DNA of 64,000 bases from Channallabes apus. Taxonomy: Eukaryota; Chordata; Actinopteri; Siluriformes; Clariidae. The stretch lies in NCBI GenBank assembly GCA_030522415.1, contig CM060104.1, positions 9,807,501 to 9,871,500 on the forward strand, read 5' to 3'. Position 1 is the stretch's first letter; the number at the start of each line of letters is the position of its first letter. Shown piece after piece: positions 13,836 through 26,489 of this stretch. Made by a program: the position numbers and the translations under genes. Below the pieces are notes generated by a model. That model made no database searches. It was not told the DNA's origin and saw only the letters and a list, made by a program, of their open reading frames with translations.

Positions 13836-14366
13836 TACACACAGAGACATATAAATATAATATGCGAAATTTGTAAATGCCAATCAATCTACAATGCAAG
13901 TGTAGGTTGTGAGTTACATGCTACCTGGAACTTTGGAGCCTCCAAATAAGACCTACTTTCATGGGGACCATAAAAAAAACACATGGTCTCAAACAGAACA
14001 GGGAGAGTTCTGGATCCAGATTAGGCCCATTCACACGGTCCAGTGGAAAAACACTAAAACAATTATAGGGAAAGCACTAAGACTGTGCTGCACTCTTTGT
14101 GGTGAAACACACAAACTACATTCATTTTCCATTTTCTTCTGCCTAACTTCTATGTCCAGTTGTATATTTTTCACAATGGGACTGTGAAGATTCAGTTTTT
14201 CAAAGGTATAAAAATAGGAGGTATGTTAATTTTTCTGGCTGTATGCCAAACTTCATCTAAGAAGCATACATATTAGATACTGACACTGATAAACCACAGG
14301 CACTGTTCTGGTTTGTTTATTTTAGCCATATGTCATTTGCGATATAAATGTGGCCGTTTCACACTA

Positions 14367-14725
14367 GGCACGGTGGTGTAGTGGTTAGCACTGTCGCCTT
14401 GCACCTCCAGGGTCTGGGTTCGATTCCCCGGCCAGGCTCGATTCCCGTCTCTGTGTGCATGGAGTTTGCATGTTCTCCCCGTGCTTGGTGGGTTTCCTCC
14501 GGGTACTCCGGTTTCCTCCCACAGTCCAAAGATATGCAGGTTAGGCTAATTGGCCTTCCCAAATTGCCCGTAGTGTGTGATTGGGTGTGTGAGTGTGTGT
14601 TTGCGATGGATTGGCACCCTGTCCAGGGTGTACCCCGCCTAGTGCCCGAAGTCTCCTGGGATAGGCTCCAGGTCCCCCGCGACCCTGAACACAGGATTAA
14701 GCGGTATAGAAGATGAATGAATGAA
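14367..14725 (+). mobile_element. tRNA-headed SINE, family A, full length
   Basis: The head has GGTGTAGTGGTTAGCACTG (A-box-like) and GGGTTCGATTCC (B box), the body has CATGGAGTTTGCATGTTC and the tail is (GAAT)n-like. A perfect 12-bp duplication, CGTTTCACACTA, flanks it at 14355-14366 and 14726-14737. Confidence 0.85.
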
Positions 14726-15706
14726 CGTTTCACACTACTGGTTATTCCTGTTTGTGTTTTAAGAATACTAATACAGGCCAGTGCCCCCTACTGGTAGGGA
14801 GAGTTATTCATGTTAAGAAAAAGAACATAATGTACATATAGTTATCAACTGGAGTTTTGCTGTGTGCCTCTTCACAGAAGGTATACACTTGGTGTGTTAT
14901 CATGGTGTGCCTCTGTCCTTGGAGCCACAGTGATGTGAAATCTCATTGTACCTTAATACTATGTTTTGCCATACTGTTTAGACAACTCTTATTGCTCCCC
15001 ATAAATCTGGCCCAACCATAGTCATGTACTGTTTACTTTCTCAGTGCTTATGACTTCACACTAATATACTATAACTCTGCTATAGAGTGCTGTGACTAAT
15101 TTTTCCCATCTTACACCTCAAGCATTGTTGGCGCTATGCCCTGGATGAATGAAAGATCGTCTTACACTGAGGTTCATGGTCACCCAGCAGGCATCCTAGT
15201 TAATCTACTTTCACTGTAAATATCAGGTGAGCAACGACTTCATAGGATCATCCCACTTCACATTGGCTGCACAGCTGTGGTTGTCATCCGCACTATAGGG
15301 TGGCAAAGATCATGCAGAAATAGTGCAATTCACTGCAGATAAAACAGAAAAAAAAAGCAAGAGAAGCAGGTGGTGTGTAAAACACAGTGAAAGTGTTTAT
15401 TTGATAAAGTAAAGTGACTTTAAGAGTTTACAGCTGATTGCACGATAAGCTACAAAGGTTTGTTTACACTGCCATTCAAAGGTTTCTGAGCAGCTAATAT
15501 TTTAGCATTTCTGTTCAGGTAAACTCACATTTAATGAAGTAAACTCTAATGTTTTTTACAGCGTGTTTATTGATGTGCTCATTGGTGGATTACAGGTATT
15601 TGGCAATGATACTGAAGTTCAGAAATGCTTGACTGATAGTGAATATAATCAGTATGTTCAGCTGAAGGACAAACACTGTATGAGCAAACAGATCCACTGC
15701 ATAATG

Positions 15707-16010
15707 TACAAGGGATGTTCAAGTCAAACTGGGATTTTTAACTGCACAACTTAACAGAACAGTTACTATAGTAAAACAGCCATTATTTCTCTATATAATC
15801 CCCTGTATAATGCACTTATCCCAGTGTTTCACTAGTGCTTGGACACAATCGAGGTAGAAAGTTTGTTCCTGAGAGCGTTCTACTTGCTGAATGTTCACAG
15901 GAATGACTGCAGTAGGCTCTGAGCCACCTTGGCCAGGATCATCATTCTCGGACATCTGAACTTCTTTAGAATGTTTCCATGTTACTGCGGCTAAGAGTCT
16001 CATTACCTTA
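15707..16010 (-). mobile_element. mariner-like 3' end fossil
   Basis: The - strand reads FYLDCVQALVKHWDKCI just before a stop near 15791, like mariner transposase C-termini. It is followed by a terminal sequence whose + strand form starts TACAAGGGATGTTCAAGTC at 15707. Confidence 0.55.
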
Positions 16011-16206
16011 CTGTGGTTGAATTCTTCTGTAAATGTTAATCACTTTTACATTTTAATTCGTGAGAAATTGAATCACAAATCCCATTTTGACTTGAAGACC
16101 CCTCTTAGTTTGAGTCTCCTCAACCCAACAGTCCTTAATTTAAAACCTCCTGGTTATGTCATTCTCTGATAATTGAAGATAAGTGTGTGTTTATCAAGGC
16201 TGAACC

Positions 16207-16207
<1 letters not shown>

Positions 16208-16247
<40 letters not shown>
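16208..16247. repeat. (TAA)n microsatellite
   Basis: About 13 TAA units. Confidence 0.95.
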
Positions 16248-17293
16248 TGGATGCAGGAAACAACCATTTGTAAACCCATCATGCAGTGCAGCTATGTCTA
16301 GCACAGGCATTATGGTAATGATTTAATGTAATCGGTTCACCAGCAAATAGGTTCACTTCTGTGCTGAGATGTAGTTTGACAAAGTAAAATACACTTTCAA
16401 ACATAATCTCCCCTACTTATAGGAAGCGAAAATGCAAGGCACGCAAGATTATTGCATCCTGTAATTAAGAGTGAAACTGTGATCCAAGTAGTCAGTTCAC
16501 CAGAATTTTTTCTATTTTGTACCTTACTAAATTTGTTATGAGGAGCCCATGTGAGGTTTATCACTTGAGACTAAAGTGCAGCACAAGGTACCAGGCTTGT
16601 AAAGTTTCAAATGATTGGGGAGGTGGGGGTGAAACCTCAATGGCATTCAGCAGGTGTGCTGCTGTTTCAGTGAGACATGAGATCACTCTGTTCTTACAAT
16701 TAGGTCACCATCTTTGTTCAATATCTATGCTACATGGTAATTCTAGTGGATCCTGGTTAATAGATTACAGCATAGTTTCAGCAGCATCATGCTTTCAGGA
16801 AAGATTATGACACCTTTACAAAAATTTGAGGGGTTTTCCCAGATGCTACTGGATATTTCTAATGAATCATGGTGTGGGAGTAGACAAGAATCTGAACATG
16901 GTTATGCTGGTGAATGTTTGCATAACAGAAAGGTAAAATTTTGGGAGGGGTGGAGAGATGGGTGGAGTGACCAAGGTGGTTTCTACTCTTTGACAAACGT
17001 ATCCTGTTCCTCAAATGTCTGCTTGGCAATTGACATCGTGTCAAGCTGGATTAGGGAATCAGACATAGAGTTAGTTCTTTGTTCATACCCATTAAGAGAG
17101 CATAGATTGCTATGTTAATATGGACATTTGGATTTTGCTTTAAAGCTAATTGAATCGTAACAATCTCTAGAGGGATGTTATAAAACAACCCATTAATAGT
17201 ATTTGTCATATTGATGCGAATGTGTATGATTTGGATACGCTACTTCAAAACTGCCTAGTCCCAAGTCTCGTTGCTTTTACGTTCATAAACATA

Positions 17294-17294
<1 letters not shown>

Positions 17295-17338
<44 letters not shown>

Positions 17339-17339
17339 G
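17295..17339. repeat. (ATT)n microsatellite
   Basis: About 15 ATT units; read on the - strand it yields a spurious poly-Asn frame. Confidence 0.95.
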
Positions 17340-17580
17340 CTGTTGTTATTATGTACATTAAAATTCACCAAGCGTTCAAGTGATCTCCATTCTTGATTTT
17401 TTTTTTCTTCCAAAAAAAGCTGACAGTTCAGCACTATCCTTCCAGGTTTTAACAATGTGTTGGACAATTCTTAACCCAGTTTAGGTAATTTCAGCAATTT
17501 CCTTAGTTGTTTTCTTCATTTGGTGCAGGCCAAAATTTTTATCCTGTTGAATCAGAGACTTTTTTCCTTGGCCAGGCAAT

Positions 17581-17582
<2 letters not shown>

Positions 17583-17632
<50 letters not shown>
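17583..17632. repeat. (CA)n microsatellite
   Basis: About 25 CA units ending in CGCACGTGCGTGCGC, a short palindromic tail. Confidence 0.95.
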
Positions 17633-17636
<4 letters not shown>

Positions 17637-19284
17637 GTGCGTGCGCAAACAGAACATGATAGGTTGACCAACTATTCACTTCTGTGCATAAATTTAATTA
17701 TGAAGCTTTACGAATAAACTGCTTGAACAAACCAGTTAGAATTGATGCAAGTCAAATTTACACAACTGGAAAGGAGTGCACCTTACACAAACGAAAAGTA
17801 CTGACTAATGATACAATGGGAATCCAAAGACAAAATTGCCCATGGACCAAGTCATCCTAATCCAATGTGACCTGTGCTGCTGCTTCTTTCTCTTTTCATG
17901 CTATTGGCCAGCTGGTAGTGACGCATGCCAAAGAAATGCCTGCATTCCAAACAGGGAAAGGAACACAAATATGGGCCATTACTTCTAGCTCTTCCATAAA
18001 CATAGCTGCATGAGCCGACAACATTCCAGCACTATTCTGCTGAGATACTCCGTTTCACAATAACGTGCTACAGCGGTGAACAACTGTGAAAGTCCATGAG
18101 GTCATGTGTGAGGTAAATGTGTGGACAAACCTGAGGTAATGAGATCAGTAAATGGGGGATGGGAAGGAAGTGTTTCTTCTCAACTGAATTAAACCACAGA
18201 GTGACAAGACTGCACTTTAATTTACTGTAGCAATGGATGATTCTGAGAACAGATGTGTAGGTCAAGGACAAGCCTACCCCATGCAAATGTGATACAAGGA
18301 CATTCACGAGCACTACATCTAATATGCGGTGGGTTATTGTGTGTGCAGATGAGAGTAAGGATTCATTAAAAAACATGGCACAAAGAAAACAGAGAATGAA
18401 AATGCATGCATGATAGACATACTCAGAAAGAAGGAGAGAGAGAGAGTGCATTCTATCCCTGTCTGCTGTGCTGAGCAGCTCCTGTTGGCAGTTGGTCTGC
18501 CCCTCCTCCACGCTCTGGTATCTTTGTTAATCAGGTGTGGGGGAGGAAGAAAGAGAGCCTTGGGAAAGAGCAAGTACTGCTCTGTCTAACTGCATCTCGA
18601 AAGGGTTAAAGAAGAGTCAATGGCACAACAGGAACAATACAAACACATGCATATGGTCTGTCTGAAAAAACACACACAACAAAAACAACATTATACAATG
18701 GAAAAGTGTGATGCTGGTAGATGAAAAGGTGCCTGTTGGATTAAATAATCCTAAATTAATATTAAGGATGTATTTATAGGCAGTAAGGGTACGTTCATAT
18801 CCCTGGAGTGATACTGCAATACTAAGTAGATAAAGAACTTGTATCGTTAATTTTTTTTTTTGTGGACCAGAAACTGGTATGTTTAATGCAAAAACTGCCA
18901 CTGGTGGTTGCTAAGCAGGAACCATATGGTTAAAGTTACCAGCAGTGTTTGGGAAGCTAGTTTGCACTAGTAACTTGTCAAAGTTCAAGCTAGTCAAGAT
19001 TTGAAACAGCTACACACAAATTACCTTTTCGATAATATGGCTAATTATACTAATGTGGCTAAGTGACAGTTTGAAACTGCCAGTTGATTTTCATTAGTTT
19101 TAAAAGTAGCATCATTGTAATAACCCTTTGATAGTTTGTAGTATAATTATCTACTTTAGCAACAACAAACAAAAAATTGGTGGAGCTATTTAAAATCATG
19201 ACTAGCTTGTACTTTGATACAAGTGCAAACTAGCTTTCTAAACGCTGGTGGTAACTTTAGCCATATGGTTATAATTACACCCAA

Positions 19285-19331
19285 ATTATTATTATTATTA
19301 TTATTAGTAGTAGTAGTAGTAGTAGTAGTAG
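19285..19331. repeat. (ATT)n(AGT)n compound microsatellite
   Basis: ATT units pass directly into AGT units. Confidence 0.95.
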
Positions 19332-20264
19332 CTGATTATACTACAAACTACCAAAAGGGAAATGCTAATTACACTGATGCTGCTTTTTAAACTTATTAAA
19401 ATCAACTGAAAGTTTTATTGTGCAGCTAAATTATACTAAGCAAATCATAAAAAAAAAATTTTTCCATTGAAATATCTAGCTAGCCAATTTTATATTACCC
19501 AGTAAGAGACTTGAGTATTGAAAGAAGTAGCTAGTTATTGCCATGCTACTAAAATGTACTGCACTTGCTACTTGCGGTTATCTAATCAACATGGCTTATT
19601 AGTTCTCTTTGGGAAAAGGTCAAACAAAACACGCCAAAACTTGTCACTTTTATTCAAATATATTGATTTATTGATTACAGCTATCTTTATCACTGGTGTA
19701 TCCAGTTAGCATGCTTTAGCTTGTCTGTGCATAGGGGCTAGTTATCTTGATCTAGTTGATAGTTACCCTGTGACTTCCGTTTAAAAGACCAACACATGAT
19801 ATGATGAGATTACATATGCTGGAATCTTAATGGCTTGGAACATGTATTGACACCCTGCTGTATAACTAGGTTTTCACAAGAGGCTGAACAGATTGCCATG
19901 CAAATTAGAGTATCGGTCTGCACAATACAGATGCTAATGTGTGTGAGAGCTACTGCACCTAGGAGGTGGGTGGCACTCCTTTAACCAACGCTGAGCTTTG
20001 GGTAAACAATCTTCAGGCTCACACCAGGATGTTGATTCCATGATCTACCAAACAGACAGCCCGGACATGTTTTTAAAGGTCTGTGTGATAGAAATGATAA
20101 AGAGACCAATCAGCACTGTAAGAGCAGTAACGACTCATTTCATTCAGTGATCAGCATTCCTTAAAACGATTCTGGAAACTATTTTCTGTTCGCAAAAGGG
20201 CCACGCTCTGAGCTGCCAGTCCTGTTCCTGCAGCCAGTTGCCCAGAATAGCACCAGCACCCCCC

Positions 20265-20267
<3 letters not shown>

Positions 20268-20334
<67 letters not shown>
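20268..20334. repeat. (CA)n microsatellite
   Basis: About 33 CA units after a C-run. Confidence 0.95.
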
Positions 20335-20335
<1 letters not shown>

Positions 20336-21046
20336 CTATCTCTTTCCCATTTCACAAACACCAAACACTGCACAAGCCAGTAGGTCACATTGACTTCCAC
20401 TGAGCTGCTAAATTCTCTCTCTCTCCCTCACACATACAAGCCTTCGTGCTAAATGAAAAGGTAAGCAAAAAAGAAGCATATGGTGCTGGATGTAGTAGCG
20501 AAACACCTTGAATAACTTAGCTAAGGATGCAAGTAAATTAAAACCATGATGTTTACTCTTCGTGTCATCATATTGTAATTGGTTACTGATTTACACATCG
20601 GCACATCCTGGATTTAAAGCATGTGGTGGTATCATATTGTTATGTACTGCATAAGGTTGTGTCTGTTTCATTTGTTTTTGTTACCGATAATGAGCCACAT
20701 ATTTCTGTACTGGCTTTAGTTTATAAAACAATTTGGTTTAAATCCCCACAACACACCAATAATCACTTTAATCATCATGAGTCTGAATTGCATAGAAGTA
20801 ATAAACTTGTCAGATATGTGATTTTGAGTTTTCTAGGAGCGTGTACATGGTTTTGGCCAAAAGAAACTAATCTTTTCTGGCAGATTGAAAAACCGTTGGT
20901 GAGGAGACTTTCCTTATACATACACTTCGAACCCATTTGATAAATCCAAAAACACAGTTCAGCCACTATAGCGCATGACTATCATTGGCACAGACTTTTC
21001 TTTCTTTTTAGCACACAAATTGTTTGTCCTGATAACACTTCTAGAA

Positions 21047-21124
<78 letters not shown>

Positions 21125-21525
21125 CAACAAAAAAACATTAAACAAAACACTGTGTTTTGGGATTCTTTATAAAAGTTTTTAAGGATTGATTGAGAGAGAC
21201 ACTCTTTAGGATCCATGACTAGCAAAAAAAAAAGCTATTTATCTATCTACAAAAAGTATTTTCTTATTCATTAAACAAAACCCTGGTTTTTGTGATTCCT
21301 CATGTAACATTTTAGGAATTGATCTAGATGGACACCCTTTAGGATCGTAGGATTAAAAAAATCTATCTATCTCTTTATCTATTTACAACAACAAAAATGT
21401 TATAAATTAAACAAAACACTGTGTTTGGGGAATATTCATATAACTTTTTAAGAACTGATCGAGAGGGAAACTCTTTAGGATCATTGAATAGCAAAAAAGC
21501 TATCTATCTATCTATCTATCTATCT
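21047..21525. repeat. (TATC)n plus three diverged copies of a ~130-bp tandem unit
   Basis: A TATC run (21047-21124) is followed by units starting near 21121, 21245 and 21380. Each contains AAACAAAACACTGTG-like sequence, a GATTGA/GATCGA block and ACTCTTTAGGATC, and each is separated by TATC/TATT tetramers. The array ends about 250 bp before the cited4 promoter. Confidence 0.85.
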
Positions 21526-21779
21526 GGTGCATTCCCTTAGAACGAACCTGAAAAGACAATACATTTTTATATATTCATTCATTTTAAGTGCGTTAGATTA
21601 CACTATTTTTTCATTACTACAAATCAAGAACAGTTGAGGAAACGTTTGTATAATTAAAAGTATTTCAGTGCACATCTTCCCATCAAAGTACTAAAAACAC
21701 CACCAGTGCAATGTCAGTACTAAACCAGGCGCTTTCTCATGAGAAACACTGAAACGCTCTTTGCACAATAACACTGCAG

Positions 21780-21892
21780 CACGGCCAATGGGAACAAAGG
21801 ACACGGAGAGGCCACGCCCCCTTTTGCTTCAGCCTGCCTCCGAGCTGCTCACGCGCATATAATTCCCGAGCTGACCCACAAAACACATTCAC
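21780..21892 (+). promoter_or_regulatory. cited4: cited4 core promoter (CCAAT, KLF/Sp-like, TATA-like)
   Basis: A GC-richer island stands out from the AT-rich surroundings. It has CCAAT at 21785-21789, a CCACGCCCC KLF/Sp-type motif at 21812-21820 and a TATA-like CATATAAT at 21856-21863. Transcription would start roughly 30 nt later, near 21890. The start site is inferred. Confidence 0.6.
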
Positions 21893-22038
21893 ACACTCTC
21901 GCTCGCTGCTTTCCGCGCGGAATGTTAGGAAGCTGAACCTTTTCGGAATATAAACGCTAATTGAAAGGAGCCTGAATACGCTTTGCTGAAGCAGGGCTTG
22001 CTTGCTGTTCTGCTGGGGAATTAGCGCAGTGTTTGAAG
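21890..22038 (+). other. cited4: cited4 non-coding first exon (5' UTR)
   Basis: The predicted exon runs from the inferred start site to a clear donor, GAAG|GTAAGC, at 22038/22039. It has no long frame. It carries a five-codon upstream ORF (ATG at 21922, stop at 21934-21936). A non-coding exon 1 followed by a single coding exon is the usual CITED2-type layout. Confidence 0.6.
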
Positions 22039-22840
22039 GTAAGCGCGTCTCTGCTGGCTGTGGAACGCGGAGCTGAGTCGGTGCACGAGCACGCAGCTCT
22101 ATTGTTCGCTCCACTGCTCACTTTCTTCAGTGCACACTACAGGCTCGCATTCGCGGGGTTTTGGTTTTACCTTGATATGCCTGCATGATATTACTATTGA
22201 GTTAGGATCATTTCGTGCGATTATGCACATCTCGGAGATGTTTATGCTTTCGCATCAAGTCAGATAACTGCTTTCTTTTGTTGCCTCGTGTATTCTCAAT
22301 TTACCAGTCAGGCTGCTTTTATAGAGAGTGGTGTTACTGTATAAATCAGTCCACGTGTAAGTGGTTTGGCTTTGCATCACTGATTATTTTAAGGGTTGAA
22401 TTTGAGAGGCAGCCATGGGCAGCCAGCTGGAAAAGGGGGAGAGAGAGAGAGAGACACCTTGGTTATTCTGCAGTGGGAAAGGTGCACACAGTGAGGAGCC
22501 ATCTAGCAGATCTGTGCGTTCTTACAATCCAGTGTCTCGGAGGATTACGTTTGGTTAACCAATGCTCTGACAATTTATACAGCTCAGGCTTATCCGTCTG
22601 TAGTCTCTAGTTTTGAATTGTTCTTGTACAATCCTGGTTTGTTGGGTTTTGATGAAGTCTCAATGCACCAATTGAAACGCACTGTGGTGCTTTGTTTGTT
22701 TTGCCTGTTTTAATCCCTTGCTTTGCCATGTATAAACCTTTTTAGTAAGTGCTGTTGACTCAACTGTTTTTTTCCCCCCTTTTAATTAAGTCTTGCTGTT
22801 GAAAGTATCCCACTTTTAAAATATAATGTTTTGTTTTAAG
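22039..22840 (+). other. cited4: cited4 intron 1
   Basis: The intron separates the 5' UTR exon from the coding exon. Two acceptors are plausible: 22790, after a long T/C tract ending in TTTTAATTAAG, and 22840 (TGTTTTAAG), 13 nt before the ATG. The 131-residue + frame inside it (22215-22610) has no family likeness. Confidence 0.5.
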
Positions 22841-22853
22841 GAGGGGAGAAGCC

Positions 22854-23546
22854 ATGGCAGAACACATGATGATGCCCATGAGCCACAGCCAGGTGAATGG
22901 AAACCTGAATGGCTACCGAATGGGTATGAACGGCCAGCAACACGCCCCCCAGCCTGGTTTAAGAGCCATGCCCAACGGACAGATGATGCATTATGGACCC
23001 CAGGGTGCCATGCAGCGGCCCAACATGGTAATGAATGGGCAGATGAATGGAGGAGCGATGGGTCATCACCAAATGCAGTCAGCCAACATGATGTACAACA
23101 ACCAGGGTCAGCAGCACCAGCAGCATCCACAGCATCATATGCACCAGCAGCACCATCAAGGCCAACAACAACAGCAGCAGCAGCAGCAGTACATGTCTGG
23201 AGGCCTTAACTCCCAGCAACTCATGGCCAGCATGCACCTGCAGAAACTGAACAACCAGTACCACACGCACCCGCTCGGTGCCATGAATGGACATCATGTG
23301 CCGAACGGAGCTCAGTTTCGCATGGGTCCGGCTCAGCTGGCCAACGTGCAGCACATGGGTGGTCCAGCACTGGGACTCAACGGCATGGATGCTGACCTGA
23401 TTGACGAAGAGGTTCTCACAGCGTTAGTCATGGAACTGGGACTGGATAGAGTGCAGGAGCTGCCAGAACTGTTTCTGGGACAGAACGAGTTTGATTTTTT
23501 ACCAGACTTTGTCAGCAAACAGCAGCCCAGCACAGTCAGCTGCTAA
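22854..23546 (+). CDS. cited4: CITED-family CBP/p300-binding transcriptional co-regulator (Cited4)
   Basis: The frame encodes 230 residues. CITED proteins are nuclear co-regulators without a DNA-binding domain; their acidic C-terminal CR2 region binds the TAZ1 (CH1) domain of CBP/p300 and competes with partners such as HIF-1alpha. The start ATG sits in a strong GCCATGG context. The N-terminal two thirds is rich in Met, Gly, Asn, His and Gln, with an almost pure Gln run at about residues 104-112. A conserved block [10 protein letters not shown] lies at 127-136. CR2 starts near residue 177 ([10 protein letters not shown]), carries LPELFLGQ at 203-210, and the protein ends in TVSC. All coding sequence is in one exon. 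GMDA(D/E)LIDEE and LPELFLGQ fit CITED4 better than CITED2, which has LPELWLGQ, and the neighbour scmh1 agrees. Non-mammalian CITED3-type names and the 4a/4b split cannot be settled here. Confidence 0.95.
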   Translation: MAEHMMMPMSHSQVNGNLNGYRMGMNGQQHAPQPGLRAMPNGQMMHYGPQGAMQRPNMVMNGQMNGGAMGHHQMQSANMMYNNQGQQHQQHPQHHMHQQHHQGQQQQQQQQQYMSGGLNSQQLMASMHLQKLNNQYHTHPLGAMNGHHVPNGAQFRMGPAQLANVQHMGGPALGLNGMDADLIDEEVLTALVMELGLDRVQELPELFLGQNEFDFLPDFVSKQQPSTVSC

Positions 23547-25300
23547 GGCTTATACAATGAGACACTGAAAGGGTGAACAATGCAGTAAAAGGTGATAATT
23601 ACCCTGTTCGTAGTCTTGAAGAGAACTGTCTCTGCAAAGTAGAAAAGAGCAGGCAGATGTTTCTCTGGTTCACTACCAGAAAGAGTGGTGGAGCTTCAGC
23701 CAGAGCTGTGTCCCTGTTGGGATTGGGTAGTAAATAATACTCCCACCTTTCCAGACATGAATGTAACAACATTGCAGAACTATGAGCTTGGTGCAATGTA
23801 AAGCACTCTTCGTTCTCATAGCTGGTTCGCATTCACATGTAACTTTATTTATGTTCACTCAGTACCAACATATTGCAAAGCTTTGAGGAAGTTCTGTGCA
23901 GGATGTTGCAGTTTTGGTTGGGGGGTGAGGGGTTGGGGATCTAAAACGTGTAACTCGAGGCTCTGTAGTCTTATGGTTTGGTGTTGAACTGGGAGATTTC
24001 CATTTATAATGAACTGGTCAAATACAGTATTAATCAGCTATGTATGTGCTCCCATTACATGTACCAAGCAAACACATCTAGATATTTTCCAGTATCTACT
24101 GTGGATTTTGCCATTATAAATGTAGATCTGCCTTAAATCACAATTGTTTTTATTCATTTCTTTAATTAAGCTTTGAGGTTAAGAGGGGTTAAACATTTGG
24201 CTTTGCTCCTTTTGTTAATAAAGATGGCCAAGTTTTTTTTTTTTGTTTTTTTTTCCTCTGGCCTAATTTTATGTTCTTCTCTGAATTTCCTGGAATAATG
24301 GAGAATGCTGCTGAAATCAATAAATAGGCCATGAGTTGCTGTCTTGCATCCTTTGTGGTAGAGGCTTTAACAGTTGTTTTTTTTTTTTTTTTTTTTCTCT
24401 CCTCCCCTCTTATTAGTCCAGGCATGATTTCAAGAGTGATGCATCTTCAAAAACATAGGCACAAGCCATATTGTCTTTTTATTCTGCTTCTACTTGACAC
24501 CAAATGGTAGCCGCTAGTGTGCACAGACCCTCTTGCATGCTAGCCATATTTTAAAACCATGTTCGTTCTGCCCACCTCTTTTGTTGTTGATCGAACATGA
24601 TTTGTTAGGTGTATGTCTTGACTTTGTGACCCATAGCCAAGCAGATTACCACATAATGTATTTTTTTTTTTCTTTTAAACAGTGTACATGTGTTTGGTAG
24701 GGGGTGGGGTGGTCAGTGAGAACAGTCTAGGTTAATCCGTGCTTACCTTGACTACACAGGCTCTTCATGCCTCCAGATTTTGCATCTGAGAACACAGAGC
24801 ATGGGCTCCATGTCCTGCTCGACCTTCTGGAGGGGGTTGTAATGGCAAGCCGTTAACGCTCCTTTGTGATTTCCTGCTTTTCAAACTAGGTGAAGGAACA
24901 ACAGGGCAGAGGTTATGTAGATGCCTATGTTGAACATGTTTCTTCTCAAAGGAGAACATGTAGGCGAGTTGAAGATGGCTTAATTGAAGACTTTCAGTTA
25001 ATGGATTTAGCACCCTAGAGCTTGTTTATTCTGCCCAGGTCAGCCAATTTGTGTCATGCTCGAGGGGTGAACTACATAATGCTGTCACACTGTAAATTTA
25101 CACTAGTCTTACTATGTATAATTGACTTTTCCTGGCTTGACGTTTTATTTTCGGAACAGCAATTGGAAGCTAATCTGACCCTCGCTCATGGCTGCCTAGA
25201 TATCAGGGTGGATACAACTGGTCCTTTGCCTTTTCTCTTGCTTTTGTCTGAAGAAAATGTATTTATTTTAAGCAATAATAAACTATTTTATTTATGGAAC
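23547..25300 (+). other. cited4: cited4 3' UTR
   Basis: The stretch has no coding frame and several T-rich tracts. AATAAA signals occur at 24217-24222, 24319-24324 and 25277-25282. The last is followed by a G/T-rich stretch, so cleavage near 25300 is the longest likely end. Shorter isoforms are possible. Confidence 0.5.
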
Positions 25301-26489
25301 AAAAGTCTGGTTAATTGGTGGTTATTCCGAGTATGAGTGAGTTTTGATGATTACACATCTTTTACTTGCTTTCTAGTTAAAACTTCTATAAATCAATTTG
25401 TAAGGTTTTCTGAATTGAATGGTAGGGGCTTTCTGCACTAAGCTGCATCACCAATTTCTGCACCTCTGGGGAATTCAGCTGCCGTTCTTGCCTCTCTCTG
25501 CAATTTAAAACTTGCAGACAAGATTGTATGTGTGAATTAGGAGAAGGCTGGGTTGGGCTGTGTAACGGCTCTTGGCTTTCTCCTCCAAGCTGACCCAGAA
25601 TCTAAGATGACCATTTCCCACCCAAACCGCAAATAGGAAATGTTAGATATGAAACAAGTGTGATTATTATTTTACACTGCATTTGTCTTAGCCCGGTGTA
25701 ATGCTTGGGTACTATTGCTTAGACAACTGTTCAGGCACTGATCGTTAGTATTCTGCATGATTCATGATCATTGTCCTTGAAACAGTGTGTTCCTTTTTTT
25801 TTTTTTTTTTTTTAAAAACACGTGTCAGTTTTCGACATAGGAGCCAGACTAGACAGATTCTGCAGGGTGTGACGGCAGATATTTACAGTTAACTGGTGAC
25901 TTTTTTTTCTCTTTCTCCTGCCTCTTTTGGGCCACCCACAACAACCGCTATACACACTTCCTGTGAGTGCTTACAACGTTCTCAGTCTCAGTCAACAACC
26001 TAAAACCCACCACAGTGAAACACCGAGGTCTTGTCAGAGAACAACTAGAAAAATAAAACCATCTAATCACAAATGAAAACTTGAAACGGTGTTGTTTTGG
26101 TCATGGTCTGGGGATTTCTCTATGGGGTTTACCCCGGCGTTTTACACGATCCCAGATAGGGGACCCCTGAAATGCCACTCTGGTTTTACAGGCAGTCTCA
26201 CAGGGCTTGATTTCCAGGCAGTGCACTGTATTATCTCATCTGAGTCACTCGGTGTTCCCATCCGCCTACTCTTTGAAAAATAAAATCAGATAAGAATTAT
26301 TTGTTTATAAATTAAAATAGTAAATGACCATTCCCAGACTTCATCAAGTTTCATCTTTGAGTATAAATAACCACTAAATAAAACTATTCTAATAGCACTG
26401 TTACTGATTTTAATGACATAAATGATAAAACCTCTACTGTTGATATCAGTCTGTCACTTATTCACACCCACGTGAGCCTTGACAAGCGA
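25301..26489. other. cited4 downstream intergenic stretch
   Basis: No coding frame with support was seen. A T-run lies at 25795-25813. A further AATAAA-like signal near 26278 could mark a longer cited4 3' end, but nothing else supports that. Confidence 0.4.

Larger units (their letters stand above)
11244..15706. other. gene-free stretch
   Basis: Holds the 12751 inverted repeats and SINE copies at 13715 and 14367. The longer frames (for example 13909-14187) have no family likeness. Confidence 0.55.
16011..21046. other. gene-free stretch upstream of cited4
   Basis: Microsatellites and AT-rich DNA. Frames up to 147 codons (18068-18511, - strand) have no splice context or family likeness. Distal cited4 enhancers could lie here but cannot be seen without alignment. 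Confidence 0.5.

Noticed and set aside
14348..14733. Frames of about 120 codons on both strands
   Set aside because: They lie inside a SINE with an exact target duplication.
17255..17467. Poly-Asn frame
   Set aside because: Product of the (ATT)n repeat.
18068..18511. 147-codon - strand frame
   Set aside because: No recognisable domain, no splice or promoter context, low-complexity hydrophobic stretches.
21047..21124. Regular tetramer array considered as CRISPR-like
   Set aside because: Simple TATC repeat with no unique spacers, in an animal genome.
21737..22114. 125-codon - strand frame over the cited4 promoter
   Set aside because: CpG-rich DNA rarely contains stops. There is no family likeness, and promoter motifs and the 5' UTR exon explain the region.
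22816..23354. Antisense and other-frame ORFs over the cited4 coding exon, including a poly-Leu frame
   Set aside because: Shadows of the CAG/CAC-rich coding sequence.
22854..23546. Assignment as cited2
   Set aside because: [18 protein letters not shown] and the scmh1 neighbour fit cited4. The Ser/Gly-rich insert typical of CITED2 is absent.
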